NCBI GenBank assembly: GCA_949752745.1
Contig: OX457027.1
Location: forward strand, 61,238,329 to 61,302,328
DNA: 64,000 bases
Direction: 5' to 3'
DNA from: Protula sp. h YS-2021
Taxonomy: Eukaryota > Annelida > Polychaeta > Sabellida > Serpulidae
Shown here: piece by piece, positions 50,736-59,415 of the stretch
Position numbering within the stretch: the stretch's first letter is position 1
Layout: every line of letters starts with the position of its first letter
Position numbers and translations under genes: made by a program
The notes under the pieces: model-generated
Databases searched by the model: none
Told to the model about the DNA's origin: nothing
What the model saw: the letters and a program-made list of their open reading frames with translations, nothing else

Positions 50736-53700
50736 ATGGCACCAGTCTACTGTCATGATTGTGATGTGACATTTCCATCTCTGGAATTGTTCGTGACACA
50801 CACATGCAAACCAGCTAGGATGAAACGTGCTCATGAAGAGCTTGTTGAGCAGATTGAAGCCAAGAGACGAAAAACCGTACAAGATGGTGTTGACAGACCT
50901 GATCCAGTCCTCTGCTGTAAATGCGTCAAGATATTTTCATCTTTGGATGCATTTGAGACACATGCATGTGCTGAGATGGAAAATGTGTCTCATGAAGAAC
51001 AAAGAAAGAAAGAGACAGGACAAATAGGCAGAGGCAGAAGAGTGGGTCTTGGTGAAAACGCACAGGAAAGACGGTTTGAGCCTGAAGATGGATCGGATTT
51101 GCTACTCGAAATGCGACAACAAGAGAATAGAATCAAGAGACATTTGCTAGAGACGTTAAACCGTGGCATGAAATGGTACATTGTGGTACATGCACGCTTC
51201 AAGAAAATGACACCAAATGTTGAAGGCGTGATGGTAGAACAAGTGGATAATGCCTTCATCAGTAGTCCAACGTATGCAGCATACAATCCAACAGATATTG
51301 AGAAGGACTTGCCAGAAGCCTATAAAGAATTGTTTACCAGGTTTGATGAACATGAGCGACAAGGCTCTGGCTGGGTGTTGGATAACATATTATTCATTGA
51401 AGTGCATACAGCTACGTCAGCGCCACTGGAAGCAAGCAGTTTTATCCCACTACCGAAGAAAGTAAAGAGTACAAAGGCGGTGTTAAACATTCAGAATAAA
51501 GACAACAAATGTTTCTTATGGTCTGTATTGGCTCACCTTCACCTTTCAACTAGCGATAACCCACAGCGTGTACATCAATACAAAGCATTTGAGAACGAAT
51601 TGAAGGTGGAAGGCATGACATTTCCAACACCGATTACAGACATTCCAAAGTTTGAAAAGGAGAATGATGTGTCCATTAACGTGTTTGGATATGAACATGA
51701 TGTAGTTGTTCCCATACAACTCAGTCGAAACACCAGTACCAACAGTGCGAGAGAAATCAACTTGCTTTTGATTAGCAATGACAAGACAAGACATTACTGC
51801 CTCATCAAGAATTTCAGCAGACTGATGGCTTATCGATCAAAATATAAGCATACAACTTTTTATTGTTTCAACTGTCTTCATGGGTTTATGCGACAAGATC
51901 TTTTAGACAAGCATCGTGAAGTGTGTGGCAAGCATGGCGCACAACGTTTATCATTTCCCAAGGAACCCTTCATCAAGTTCAAGAATGTAGCCAAACAACA
52001 GCGAGCGCCGTTTGTCATTTATGCAGACTTTGAATGTTTCACGAAAAAGCATGAAGGAGACAAGTATCAGCATCATCGTCCAAACAGCTTTGCCTATGTG
52101 GTTGTGAGCCAGTATGAGACACGCGCTCCAGTCGTATATCGAGGAGATAATGCTGTGAAAGTCTTTTTAGACCATATGGTGAATGAGCGTGATCGTATTG
52201 TGCATGGCTTGCTACAGCCAAAGAAAATGGTGATGACTCATGAAGATGAAGAGCATTATAAGAACGCGACAGATTGCTACATTTGTCATGAGCCTCTAGG
52301 AGCAGATCATGTGAGAGATCATGACCATATCAATGGCAAATACCGCGGAGCTGCACATAGTCAATGCAATTTACAATTCCGATTTCGAAAGGATAAGCAG
52401 GATGTTGAAGATTCTTTCATCATTCCTGTCTTTTTCCACAATTTACGAGGCTACGACAGCCATTTGATCATGGAAGAAATTGGAAAGTTCAAAAATGAGA
52501 CCATTACAGTCATTCCCAACACCGTTGAGAAATATATTGCATTCACCATGAGCAATCTGAAATTTACAGACAGCTTTCAGTTCATGAGTACTTCTCTACA
52601 GAAGTTGGTCTCCAACCTGGCAGCAGAAGGGAAAGACAACTTTTATCACATGACGTCACACATTCACGATAGTGACCAACAAGATTTACTGTTGAGAAAG
52701 GGAGTGTACCCTTATGATTACGTGGATGAGCCATCCAAGTTTGCTGAAACACAACTGCCGTCCAAGGACAAGTTTTACAGTCTACTCAGTGAAGAAGACA
52801 TTAGCGATGAGGATTATGCGCATGCGCAGAAGGTGTGGGAGACATTCCACTGTACTACATTTGGTGAATACCATGACTTGTACCTGAAATCAGATGTGTT
52901 GCTGCTGGCTGACGTGTTTGAAAACTTTCGTCACGTATGTCTCAACACGTATGAATTAGATCCTGCTCACTACTATACAGCGCCAGGACTGTCGTGGGAT
53001 GCCATGTTGAAAGCGACAAAGGTGAAATTGGAATTGATCAACGACATTGACATGTACCAAATGGTTGAACAAGGTCTACGTGGAGGAATATCTGTCATCA
53101 CACACAAGTATGCGAAAGCAAATAACCCCTACGTAGCAGATTACGATCCCACGAAACCAACCAACTACTTGACGTACCTGGATGCAAACAACTTGTATGG
53201 CTGGGCTATGTCGCAAAGCATGCCGGAAAGTGGATTTATGTGGGTGAGCGAGCCAGAATCCATTGACTTTATGGATGTGGATGAAGATGACGAGATTGGA
53301 TACATTTTAGAAGTGGATTTGGAATACCCATATTCAATTCATGATCATCATAATCACTACCCAGTGGCTCCAGAACGGAAATGTGTGAAAGTGGGAGAAT
53401 TGTCAAAACATAGTCAGAAGCTACGGAAAGATCTAGACATGAAAAGCAAGCCTAGTGAAAAGCTCATTCCCAACTTGTGTGACAAGAAGAAATATGTGCT
53501 TCATTATAGAAATTTACAGCAATATGTCTCACTGGGATTGAAAGTCACGAAGGTGCACCGTGCCATCATGTTTGCACAGAGCAAATGGTTGGCAAAATAC
53601 ATCTCCTTGAACACGGAAAAGAGAAAGTTGGCCAAGAACCCGTTTGAGAAAGACTTCTTCAAATTGATGAACAACTCGGTGTTTGGCAAAACCATGGAAA

Positions 53701-54422
53701 ATGTAAGAAAACGCATCAATGTGGAACTTGTTCACCAGGAAAAGCGGTTCAAGAAACTTGTGGCCAAACCTTCCTTCCACAAATTTAGAATTTTCAACGA
53801 AGATTTGACCGCGGTACATTTACGCAAAGTGGATCTGCTTCTGGATAAACCCATTCAAGTTGGGTTCACCATTCTCGACCTCAGCAAGGTGCTCATGTTC
53901 CACTTTCATTACAACTACATCATGACCAAGTATCCCGACGCCAAGCTGTTGTTCAGCGACACCGACAGTCTATGTTATGACATAGAAACGGACGATATCT
54001 ACAAAGACATGCAGGAAGATGCCGACTTGTTCGACACAAGTGACTATCCCCCAGATCATTTCCTGCATTCCAACGTGAACAAGAAAGTGCTTGGGAAAAT
54101 GAAAGATGAGACGGCGGGCATTCCCATTGAAGAGTTTGTTGGACTTCGGCCGAAAATGTATAGTATGATATATGGTGGGAAAGAAAAACGTACGGCTAAA
54201 GGCATCACTCGCGCGTGTCAAAGACGGATGAAACATCAGCAGTATAGAGACAGTTTGTTCAACCAAACGCAAACGATGACTACAGGGCACATCATTCGAA
54301 GTCATGACCACCAGATTTTCTCGGAGAAGTTGAGGAAAGTGGCTCTCTCTCCCTTTGATGATAAGCGATATGTGATGAGTGATGGCTATTCCACTTTGGC
54401 GCATGGGCATTACAGTATATAA
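50736..54422 (+). CDS. protein-primed family B DNA polymerase (Polinton pPolB) with HNH insert
   Basis: This 1228-residue protein would copy the element from a protein primer. I chose the ATG at 50736; the upstream frame has no ATG. Two cysteine-histidine fingers lie near residues 5-25 and 62-82, and a third near 375-397 (CFNCLHGFMRQDLLDKHREVC). A CFLWSVLAHLH motif lies near 255 and RHYCLIKN near 350. The exonuclease motifs are YADFE (about 428), HNLRGYD (about 568) and YLKSDVLLLADVFE (about 715). Between the first two sits an HNH/endonuclease VII-like domain (CYICHEPLGADHVRDHDHIN ... CN, about 512-545). Polymerase motif A is LDANNLYGWAM (about 815), motif B is NNSVFGKTMEN (about 976) and motif C is SDTDSLCYD (about 1073). 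All the catalytic acidic residues expected are present and no frame break is seen. Confidence 0.93.
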   Translation: MAPVYCHDCDVTFPSLELFVTHTCKPARMKRAHEELVEQIEAKRRKTVQDGVDRPDPVLCCKCVKIFSSLDAFETHACAEMENVSHEEQRKKETGQIGRGRRVGLGENAQERRFEPEDGSDLLLEMRQQENRIKRHLLETLNRGMKWYIVVHARFKKMTPNVEGVMVEQVDNAFISSPTYAAYNPTDIEKDLPEAYKELFTRFDEHERQGSGWVLDNILFIEVHTATSAPLEASSFIPLPKKVKSTKAVLNIQNKDNKCFLWSVLAHLHLSTSDNPQRVHQYKAFENELKVEGMTFPTPITDIPKFEKENDVSINVFGYEHDVVVPIQLSRNTSTNSAREINLLLISNDKTRHYCLIKNFSRLMAYRSKYKHTTFYCFNCLHGFMRQDLLDKHREVCGKHGAQRLSFPKEPFIKFKNVAKQQRAPFVIYADFECFTKKHEGDKYQHHRPNSFAYVVVSQYETRAPVVYRGDNAVKVFLDHMVNERDRIVHGLLQPKKMVMTHEDEEHYKNATDCYICHEPLGADHVRDHDHINGKYRGAAHSQCNLQFRFRKDKQDVEDSFIIPVFFHNLRGYDSHLIMEEIGKFKNETITVIPNTVEKYIAFTMSNLKFTDSFQFMSTSLQKLVSNLAAEGKDNFYHMTSHIHDSDQQDLLLRKGVYPYDYVDEPSKFAETQLPSKDKFYSLLSEEDISDEDYAHAQKVWETFHCTTFGEYHDLYLKSDVLLLADVFENFRHVCLNTYELDPAHYYTAPGLSWDAMLKATKVKLELINDIDMYQMVEQGLRGGISVITHKYAKANNPYVADYDPTKPTNYLTYLDANNLYGWAMSQSMPESGFMWVSEPESIDFMDVDEDDEIGYILEVDLEYPYSIHDHHNHYPVAPERKCVKVGELSKHSQKLRKDLDMKSKPSEKLIPNLCDKKKYVLHYRNLQQYVSLGLKVTKVHRAIMFAQSKWLAKYISLNTEKRKLAKNPFEKDFFKLMNNSVFGKTMENVRKRINVELVHQEKRFKKLVAKPSFHKFRIFNEDLTAVHLRKVDLLLDKPIQVGFTILDLSKVLMFHFHYNYIMTKYPDAKLLFSDTDSLCYDIETDDIYKDMQEDADLFDTSDYPPDHFLHSNVNKKVLGKMKDETAGIPIEEFVGLRPKMYSMIYGGKEKRTAKGITRACQRRMKHQQYRDSLFNQTQTMTTGHIIRSHDHQIFSEKLRKVALSPFDDKRYVMSDGYSTLAHGHYSI

Positions 54423-54477
54423 GGGGGAGACACTTCAACTTTAGAGTCAGTTGAGGTGTGAACACTGAAGCGTCAAC

Positions 54478-54822
54478 ATGAAAAGATCTGCAACAACGGA
54501 TATGGATACTCTAGCAGATACGGTGAAAGACATGAAAGTGAAACATCCTGATACTACCATCAAGAAATTAAAAGTGGAGATAGCACCAACACCACAGTCG
54601 TGGGATGGAATGCTTTCTCTAGGCAATGGAAAGTATATCAAGATTATGAAACAAAGTAATGAAGGTGTGGTGAACATTCGCAAATACCTCAGAGATGAGG
54701 GGACTGGAAAAAACCGTCCAACGAAAAAGGGAATTTTGCTGACAATACCTGAATGGAAAATGCTGAAGAAGCAGGTGAAAGAAGTGGATAAAAGGCTTCG
54801 CAGACAAGACGACAAGTCATAA
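54478..54822 (+). CDS. PC4-like (p15) single-stranded-DNA-binding protein
   Basis: The protein has 114 residues and begins MKRSATTDMDTLADTVKDMK. The C-terminal half matches the PC4/SUB1 fold: LGNGKYIKIMKQSNEGVVNI, RKYLRDE, RPTKKGILLTIPEWKMLKKQ, then an amphipathic helix (VKEVDKRLRRQ). The glycine after the K-K pair and the W-x-x-L-K motif are family landmarks. PC4 proteins bind single-stranded or melted DNA and act as transcription coactivators. Here, right after the polymerase gene, a role in element replication or late transcription is likely (inference). A decayed relative sits at 39198-39775. Confidence 0.78.
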   Translation: MKRSATTDMDTLADTVKDMKVKHPDTTIKKLKVEIAPTPQSWDGMLSLGNGKYIKIMKQSNEGVVNIRKYLRDEGTGKNRPTKKGILLTIPEWKMLKKQVKEVDKRLRRQDDKS

Positions 54823-54834
54823 CAAGGTAAAAAC

Positions 54835-55206
54835 ATGAATGCACTCATGCTGAACGGTGGTGTTTACCTTACTGTCAATGAGAGGAATGAAGTGATACTA
54901 GATTCTAAGACAAGTTATCATCGGTTTAAACCTGAAGTGTGGAAAGACTTTAAAAACATACCGCTTGAAGCTGGGTTTAAACGCAGACTTGAAAATAAAG
55001 TGGAAGTGACGGTGGCTGAATATGATTCTAACATACGTGTGACATTCTGTAGAAATCTTTTACAGGATTATCCAGAGGATTATAAGGGAGTTGTGCCAGA
55101 TACACCATATACAGATTTGATCATCTTTGATATCAAGAACTGGCGCGCAGTCTTACGATTCCTAGAAGTGATACAACATCCACTCTTCGCCATCTTGCGA
55201 GCATAA
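54835..55206 (+). CDS. PC4-like paralogue 2, function unknown
   Basis: A 123-residue protein lies 12 bp after the preceding gene. Its plan matches the next two genes: an early strand (GGVYLTVNERNEVIL), a variable loop, a strand pair around LENKVEVTVAEYDSNIRVTF, and a terminal strand-helix (LIIFDIKNWRAVLRFLEVI). The last part corresponds to the EW..L...L end of the PC4-like gene. The family link is a pattern match by eye and lacks the lysine/glycine signature, so it is less certain than for the first copy. Confidence 0.6.
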   Translation: MNALMLNGGVYLTVNERNEVILDSKTSYHRFKPEVWKDFKNIPLEAGFKRRLENKVEVTVAEYDSNIRVTFCRNLLQDYPEDYKGVVPDTPYTDLIIFDIKNWRAVLRFLEVIQHPLFAILRA

Positions 55207-55261
55207 AAAACGTCTTTGCAGACAAGGAGACAGCTCATAGTTCATCTGACTGCTGGACGAG

Positions 55262-55603
55262 ATGGAAGACTTTTTAACGGAATATAAACCAATTACGCAT
55301 GGGTTCTCATATCTGAGAAACGAATATGATGACATTGTGCTAAGACATTTTGGACAGTATCTCGTCCTATCACTTGATGACCAATCCGTGTTGAAAGACC
55401 ATCTAGAGAAGTTCAGGATACCTGGCTTTCTCCTGACAGTCTCAAATGAATTAGAAGTGCGTGTGACTGAGAACTGCTTAGACGTGTTTATACAATTTCG
55501 CCAATATGACGAGCTTACAGAAAACTATGATTACATCACCCTCAACACAGTGGAATGGAACGCGTTGTTACAAGCATTGGATTGGAAAGAACCTAACGCT
55601 TGA
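55262..55603 (+). CDS. PC4-like paralogue 3, function unknown
   Basis: A 113-residue acidic protein starting MEDFLTEYKPITHGFSYLRN. It contains DIVLRHFGQYLVLSL, then NELEVRVTENCLDVFIQFRQ and a terminal DYITLNTVEWNALLQALDW. Its order of strands and the closing YI.L...EW..L...L motif are shared with the next gene. Its 3' end overlaps the next open frame by about 98 bases in another frame. Confidence 0.65.
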   Translation: MEDFLTEYKPITHGFSYLRNEYDDIVLRHFGQYLVLSLDDQSVLKDHLEKFRIPGFLLTVSNELEVRVTENCLDVFIQFRQYDELTENYDYITLNTVEWNALLQALDWKEPNA

Positions 55604-55883
55604 ATTCAAAGAAACAGAAATATGGCTTACACGAGGCACCAAATCCATTGAGCTGACACAACCTATGCGTGTGATGGACATTGACTTAGAAGAAGAAGGA
55701 TATGAACTGAAACTGTCTGAACATGTAACTGTTAAAGTGATAAAGTTTGGTGATGTGTGTTATGTGAGCTTTCATAGCATTTACAAACATGGATGTAATG
55801 TCTATGATACCTATATCAATTTAGATTCTAATGAATGGTATTCATTGATGAATGTATTGAAAAATGAATGTGTTTGTAAATAA
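55506..55883 (+). CDS. PC4-like paralogue 4, overlapping the preceding gene
   Basis: An open frame of 125 codons. Its recognisable part starts at EIWLTRGTKSIEL (near 55617), just after the stop of the previous gene, and runs through HVTVKVIKFGDVCYVSFHSI to YINLDSNEWYSLMNVLKN. The first strand lies before the first non-overlapping ATG (55665), so translation must start inside the previous gene (ATG at 55506 or 55527), or the two are joined by frameshift or splicing. The stop codon overlaps an AATAAA at 55879-55884. Confidence 0.6.
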   Translation: MTSLQKTMITSPSTQWNGTRCYKHWIGKNLTLEFKETEIWLTRGTKSIELTQPMRVMDIDLEEEGYELKLSEHVTVKVIKFGDVCYVSFHSIYKHGCNVYDTYINLDSNEWYSLMNVLKNECVCK

Positions 55884-56118
55884 AAAGTTTGTAAATAGTG
55901 TAAATAGACTTTGTAGTTAAGAGTTTGTAGTTAAGAATTTTGTAAATAGTGTAAATAAAAGTTTGTAAATAGTGTACATAGAATTTGTAGTCAAGAATTT
56001 GTAAATAGTGTAAATAGCGTTTGTAGTTAAGAGTTTGTAAATAGTGTTTGTAAACTTTGTAAATAGTGTTTGTAAACTTTGTAAATAGTGTTTGTAGTTA
56101 AGAATTTGTAAATAGAAC
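55884..56118. repeat. AT-rich tandem repeat between convergent gene blocks
   Basis: Repeats of TTTGTAAATAGTGTAAATAG and TTTGTAGTTAAGAA at irregular 20-40 bp steps fill the 3' region of the plus-strand genes. Confidence 0.85.
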
Positions 56119-56120
56119 AC

Positions 56121-56160
56121 AATAAACAAGACAGTTGTTTGAAACTTGATTTGTTTTATT
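56121..56160. terminator. face-to-face poly(A) signals
   Basis: AATAAA on the plus strand at 56121-56126 and AATAAA on the minus strand at 56155-56160 (TTTATT as written) point at each other across 28 bp. They would end the plus-strand replication block and the minus-strand structural block at the same spot. Confidence 0.65.
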
Positions 56161-56272
56161 TAACAACAACAACTTAACTAATATAACAACAACAACAACT
56201 TAACTAATATAACAACAACAACAACTTAACTAATATAACAACAACAACTTAACTAATATAACAACAACAACA
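56161..56272. repeat. AACAACAAC...TTAACTAATAT repeat
   Basis: Four to five copies of a 24-30 bp unit (CAACAACAACTTAACTAATAT) lie in the 3' UTR of the minus-strand block. A related TAACTTAACTAAC pair recurs at 62120-62160. Confidence 0.85.
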
Positions 56273-56710
56273 TTAATAAAACAATGGTTTATAATGTCTA
56301 TATACAAAATCCTTTACAATAAAATCACCATCCTTTCTTTTTAATATATTCACAATATCAAACATACTCTGACCTCGAGCTCTATGCAATATATAATATA
56401 CACAATAAAAACCACATGACGATGATATTGGCGTTTGTAATGATATAGAATTATACATATAGTCATTTCTTAAAAACATGTCTAAACGATCATCGAGAGG
56501 GAACAGTCCATAAGAGTCAAAATATTCCACAGGGTCTTTATCATAATACACTGCCACCCAATGTTCTCCTGGTTCATCTTGATCGTCTGTGTTGATCACA
56601 TAGGCGCCGCGTTGTAAAGACGGTAACTGGTCCATGGCAAACACGCCTTGAAACAAGTCTTTGGTCATGACATCATGACTCAATATGGCATCAATCTGCT
56701 TCGTGTTCAT
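56273..56710 (-). CDS. adenain-type cysteine protease (capsid maturation)
   Basis: This 145-residue protein is close in build to adenoviral maturation proteases (peptidase family C5). The visible catalytic set is His50 in GEHWVAVYY, an acidic residue at 65 in EYFDSYG, and Cys99 in SSSCGFYCVYYI. The spacing fits the family, though the protein is shorter than many adenains. In the known systems it trims capsid and core precursors during maturation. Its ATG overlaps the stop of the capsid gene (ATGA), so it is the last gene of the minus-strand block. Confidence 0.9.
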   Translation of the reverse strand: MNTKQIDAILSHDVMTKDLFQGVFAMDQLPSLQRGAYVINTDDQDEPGEHWVAVYYDKDPVEYFDSYGLFPLDDRLDMFLRNDYMYNSISLQTPISSSCGFYCVYYILHRARGQSMFDIVNILKRKDGDFIVKDFVYRHYKPLFY

Positions 56711-58080
56711 GACTGGTAGTCGAATTGGATGCTGCGATTGGCACTGATCTCAATAATGTTGTCAAATTCAGCATAGACAATGACATTTATTGTAGGTTGC
56801 AAAGCCCTAGCAAAGTTCATTTCTAGCCGCAAATTCCCATGCTTGATCAGGGGGAAATGATCATCACCATCATAATCCGGTGTTAAGTCAAACGAAAATA
56901 AAGCATAACCTCTAGGCCAATCTTCCCGTTTTATAATGGAACTTTTCTCACCATTCAACCGATCAAACGATTTGTAAAGCGTTTCAAAAGCGTTCAGGTA
57001 TTTGTTCTGTGTAATGTCAAGCTTGAGAGGTTTGGATAGAACTGGTTCACCATCCGTGTACAGTTGCATATAGTCCAGATTAAAATGATCAAAATTGTAT
57101 GGATTCCTCAATACTGATCCACCAAAAGCTTCATTATGAACCAGACCAATGACAATACGATTTGGTAATTGACCCAAAAAGATGTTATCTTTCACAAAAG
57201 ACTGAAATCCTGCTGGAATGGCCAAGACTTTACATTCTTTTCTAGTGATGATGATCTTGGCAGGACTTTTCATCAATGCATCTGCATGTCCTAACTGAAT
57301 ACCTGGACTCACCCTCACTTTGCGAATGGTTAAAAATGCCTCTTTCACTTCTACCTTATAGGTATTATTTACAGCCATCAATACATAGTCATCTTTTTGT
57401 CTATGGAAACGCAATTTCAAACTGATGCCATTCGGAAGATAACGATCCTGCTCAAACAAATCTATCCTTAAACCACCTGCGAGCATAACATCACGGCTAA
57501 GACGAGTATGCAAATAACGATGATGTAAGCCATTATTGCCTTGCTCAGCCAAGTCACCACCGTCGGCATTGACATGAAACCCGGATACATATTGTTCATG
57601 ATTAGGTCTTTTCACCTCATGACTATTCATTGACCCAGCAGTATCCTTGTACATGAGACGCATAGAGCGCTCAGAATGCAGACTTTCTTCCGAATCATGG
57701 ATGAGATGAGAGATAATGCTGGTATAACCATGAGTATTGTTGCTATGCGAAACCAAACGATCATTCAGAAACAATTCAATATTAGACCATAACCCATTAA
57801 ACACATCATTGATGCAAGAGACATTATCATCTGCGCCACACGCTGTTCCATCAGCCTTTAGAATGCGACATACAATATGAAGTTTGCTGTTCTTTAAATC
57901 CATATATTCTTCTGTACTCGCAGGAATGTAGAATTCTATTGGAGCGCCTTCTCTAATGCTTGTAAGTGGTTGATAGTCAACATTATAACTTTTCTCTACA
58001 GCAGTTTGCGTTGGTGGTACGTGAAACCATTCCAATGGAGAAAGACTACATTCACACGAATGATTATGAATGAGAGACAT
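56707..58080 (-). CDS. Polinton major capsid protein
   Basis: A 457-residue protein starting MSLIHNHSCECSLSPLEWFH. Its features are those of the conserved Polinton capsid family found in invertebrate genomes: an N-terminal PLTSIREGAPIEFYIPAS segment, LDLKNSKLHIVCRI-type strands (YMDLKNSKLHIVCRILKADG), an NDVFNGLWSNIELFLNDRLV segment, and a C-terminal half ending in NVIVYAEFDNIIEI. The family is known to adopt a double jelly roll like viral hexons. The context, between core protein and protease genes, agrees. The frame is intact. Confidence 0.85.
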   Translation of the reverse strand: MSLIHNHSCECSLSPLEWFHVPPTQTAVEKSYNVDYQPLTSIREGAPIEFYIPASTEEYMDLKNSKLHIVCRILKADGTACGADDNVSCINDVFNGLWSNIELFLNDRLVSHSNNTHGYTSIISHLIHDSEESLHSERSMRLMYKDTAGSMNSHEVKRPNHEQYVSGFHVNADGGDLAEQGNNGLHHRYLHTRLSRDVMLAGGLRIDLFEQDRYLPNGISLKLRFHRQKDDYVLMAVNNTYKVEVKEAFLTIRKVRVSPGIQLGHADALMKSPAKIIITRKECKVLAIPAGFQSFVKDNIFLGQLPNRIVIGLVHNEAFGGSVLRNPYNFDHFNLDYMQLYTDGEPVLSKPLKLDITQNKYLNAFETLYKSFDRLNGEKSSIIKREDWPRGYALFSFDLTPDYDGDDHFPLIKHGNLRLEMNFARALQPTINVIVYAEFDNIIEISANRSIQFDYQS

Positions 58081-58084
58081 GATT

Positions 58085-58426
58085 TCAAAAGATATCTTTG
58101 CGATATTTTGATGTTATCCGTCTGGCTGTTTTTCGTCTTCTGGCACGTTTCGTTGGTTGCATACGCTTTTGTTCACCAAACACACGTTCTGCTACTCGGC
58201 CCGTCACATCTTTCGCGACATTCTTTGCAGCCTTCTTAAGATGTGGCGCAACGATCTTAGCCCCAGCCTTAAGTAGTGGAATAGCTTTGCGAGCCAATGA
58301 TCCCAGTATGGAACCAATACCATCGCCATACTGGATTCGCGCTCCTTTGAATCCTGGTAATTCCCCGCCCACTTGACGAAGAAAATGGTTGCGATATGCA
58401 GACGGATCGTGTGTATAAGCTTTCAT
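58085..58426 (-). CDS. basic core protein, adenovirus mu/pX-like
   Basis: A 113-residue very basic protein. It has a glycine-rich segment followed by a hydrophobic/basic helix (DGIGSILGSLARKAIPLLKA, then GAKIVAPHLKKAAKNVAKDV) and an arginine/lysine-rich tail (TKRARRRKTARRITSKYRKD). This layout resembles the condensing core proteins of adenovirus-like elements, which bind packaged DNA and are cut by the protease. It starts inside the stop of the upstream gene (ATGA at 58423-58426). The role is inferred from composition and position. Confidence 0.65.
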   Translation of the reverse strand: MKAYTHDPSAYRNHFLRQVGGELPGFKGARIQYGDGIGSILGSLARKAIPLLKAGAKIVAPHLKKAAKNVAKDVTGRVAERVFGEQKRMQPTKRARRRKTARRITSKYRKDIF

Positions 58427-59181
58427 ATTGCTTTTGGTCGAAAATGAAGTTTACAGATCACCTTTCCAGTTTGAAATGGAACATTATGGCCTGTGTCGTC
58501 CTTAATATTCATTTCTATCACGTCAAATTTGGACGTGTTTACAGGAACATAATGCGGTTCGCCGTACGTTTTCATGATAATATCTCCATCATGGCCTTGT
58601 ATGCCAACAGAACGTAGTAAGGGAACATAATAATCACCAACAACTTGTGGTTCACAAATGCTACAATACACATACAGTGTATAAAACCCCTGTTTCACAT
58701 CCGCTTTATGGTCAGCTGTACATGTTTCAGTATACCATTGCTCTGGGATAAATCCTAAAATCTCAGCCAATCCAGTGGAAAAAGACACTTCATAGCCATA
58801 ATCGAGAAATAGAAACACACGTCGTCTAATTTTATCATACTTTAGTCGAATAGCTTCTGTAAGTTTCAGAGCATTAGTCGCTTCTTCATTGACTGCCTCA
58901 CATAGTTCTTGTATGGTTTTATAGTACCCATAAGGAATATTGAGAGTGCTAAGAATAGGATCATCGAATAGTTCTTGTCGATACTGAATAGAATAGTCCA
59001 TGCCCTGTCTCATCGTTGTCCATGTATGTGGATATTGAATTTCAGCTAAAGCCACTTCATATTTTAAATTCAGATAGATGGTTCGAGGCATACGAATTTG
59101 ATAATTCGAAGCCTTGTTGTTGGGATAATAGGTCATACTCGCATTGCTAGGCAAAGTAATGTAAAAGCTTGTCGACTCCAT
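58423..59181 (-). CDS. putative minor capsid (penton-type) protein
   Basis: A 252-residue protein with no signal peptide. It starts MESTSFYITLPSNASMTYYP and holds conserved-looking blocks NYQIRMPRTIYLNLKYEVAL, LAEILGFIPEQWY and PQVVGDYYVPLLRSV. It is rich in beta-type alternation. In Polintons the gene next to the major capsid gene encodes the single jelly roll minor capsid protein, and both size and place fit. The assignment is by pattern and synteny rather than by a catalytic motif. Confidence 0.7.
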   Translation of the reverse strand: MESTSFYITLPSNASMTYYPNNKASNYQIRMPRTIYLNLKYEVALAEIQYPHTWTTMRQGMDYSIQYRQELFDDPILSTLNIPYGYYKTIQELCEAVNEEATNALKLTEAIRLKYDKIRRRVFLFLDYGYEVSFSTGLAEILGFIPEQWYTETCTADHKADVKQGFYTLYVYCSICEPQVVGDYYVPLLRSVGIQGHDGDIIMKTYGEPHYVPVNTSKFDVIEMNIKDDTGHNVPFQTGKVICKLHFRPKAI

Positions 59182-59193
59182 GATGGATGGGAA

Positions 59194-59415
59194 CTAAATG
59201 GTATAGGTGCGTTGACGTTGTCTATATACTTCACGATAGCGCGCGCCATTCGACCAAGTATGCAAATGGTCTTTTACATCATGATGATGATCTAGATGAT
59301 CTATAACTTCTCCTTCACAACAAGCACTTGTACATCTGATCTTCACAGGAATAGTTGGTTTATCTTCCTCACAACAACAACATAGCTCTTTCAGCCATGT
59401 TAAAAATTTTCCCAT
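59194..59415 (-). CDS. small protein with MG-start and CCCC cluster
   Basis: A 73-residue protein starting MGKFLTWLKELCCCCEEDKP. Gly2 with a nearby hydrophobic stretch suggests N-myristoylation and the four consecutive cysteines suggest palmitoylation, so it is probably anchored to membrane (inference). A His/Asp-rich middle (DHLDHHHDVKDHLH) may bind metal. It overlaps the upstream gene by 16 bp. No family is recognised. Confidence 0.6.
   Translation of the reverse strand: MGKFLTWLKELCCCCEEDKPTIPVKIRCTSACCEGEVIDHLDHHHDVKDHLHTWSNGARYREVYRQRQRTYTI

Noticed and set aside
53504..54410. Long minus-strand frames inside the polymerase gene
   Set aside because: They are shadows of the conserved polymerase coding sequence.
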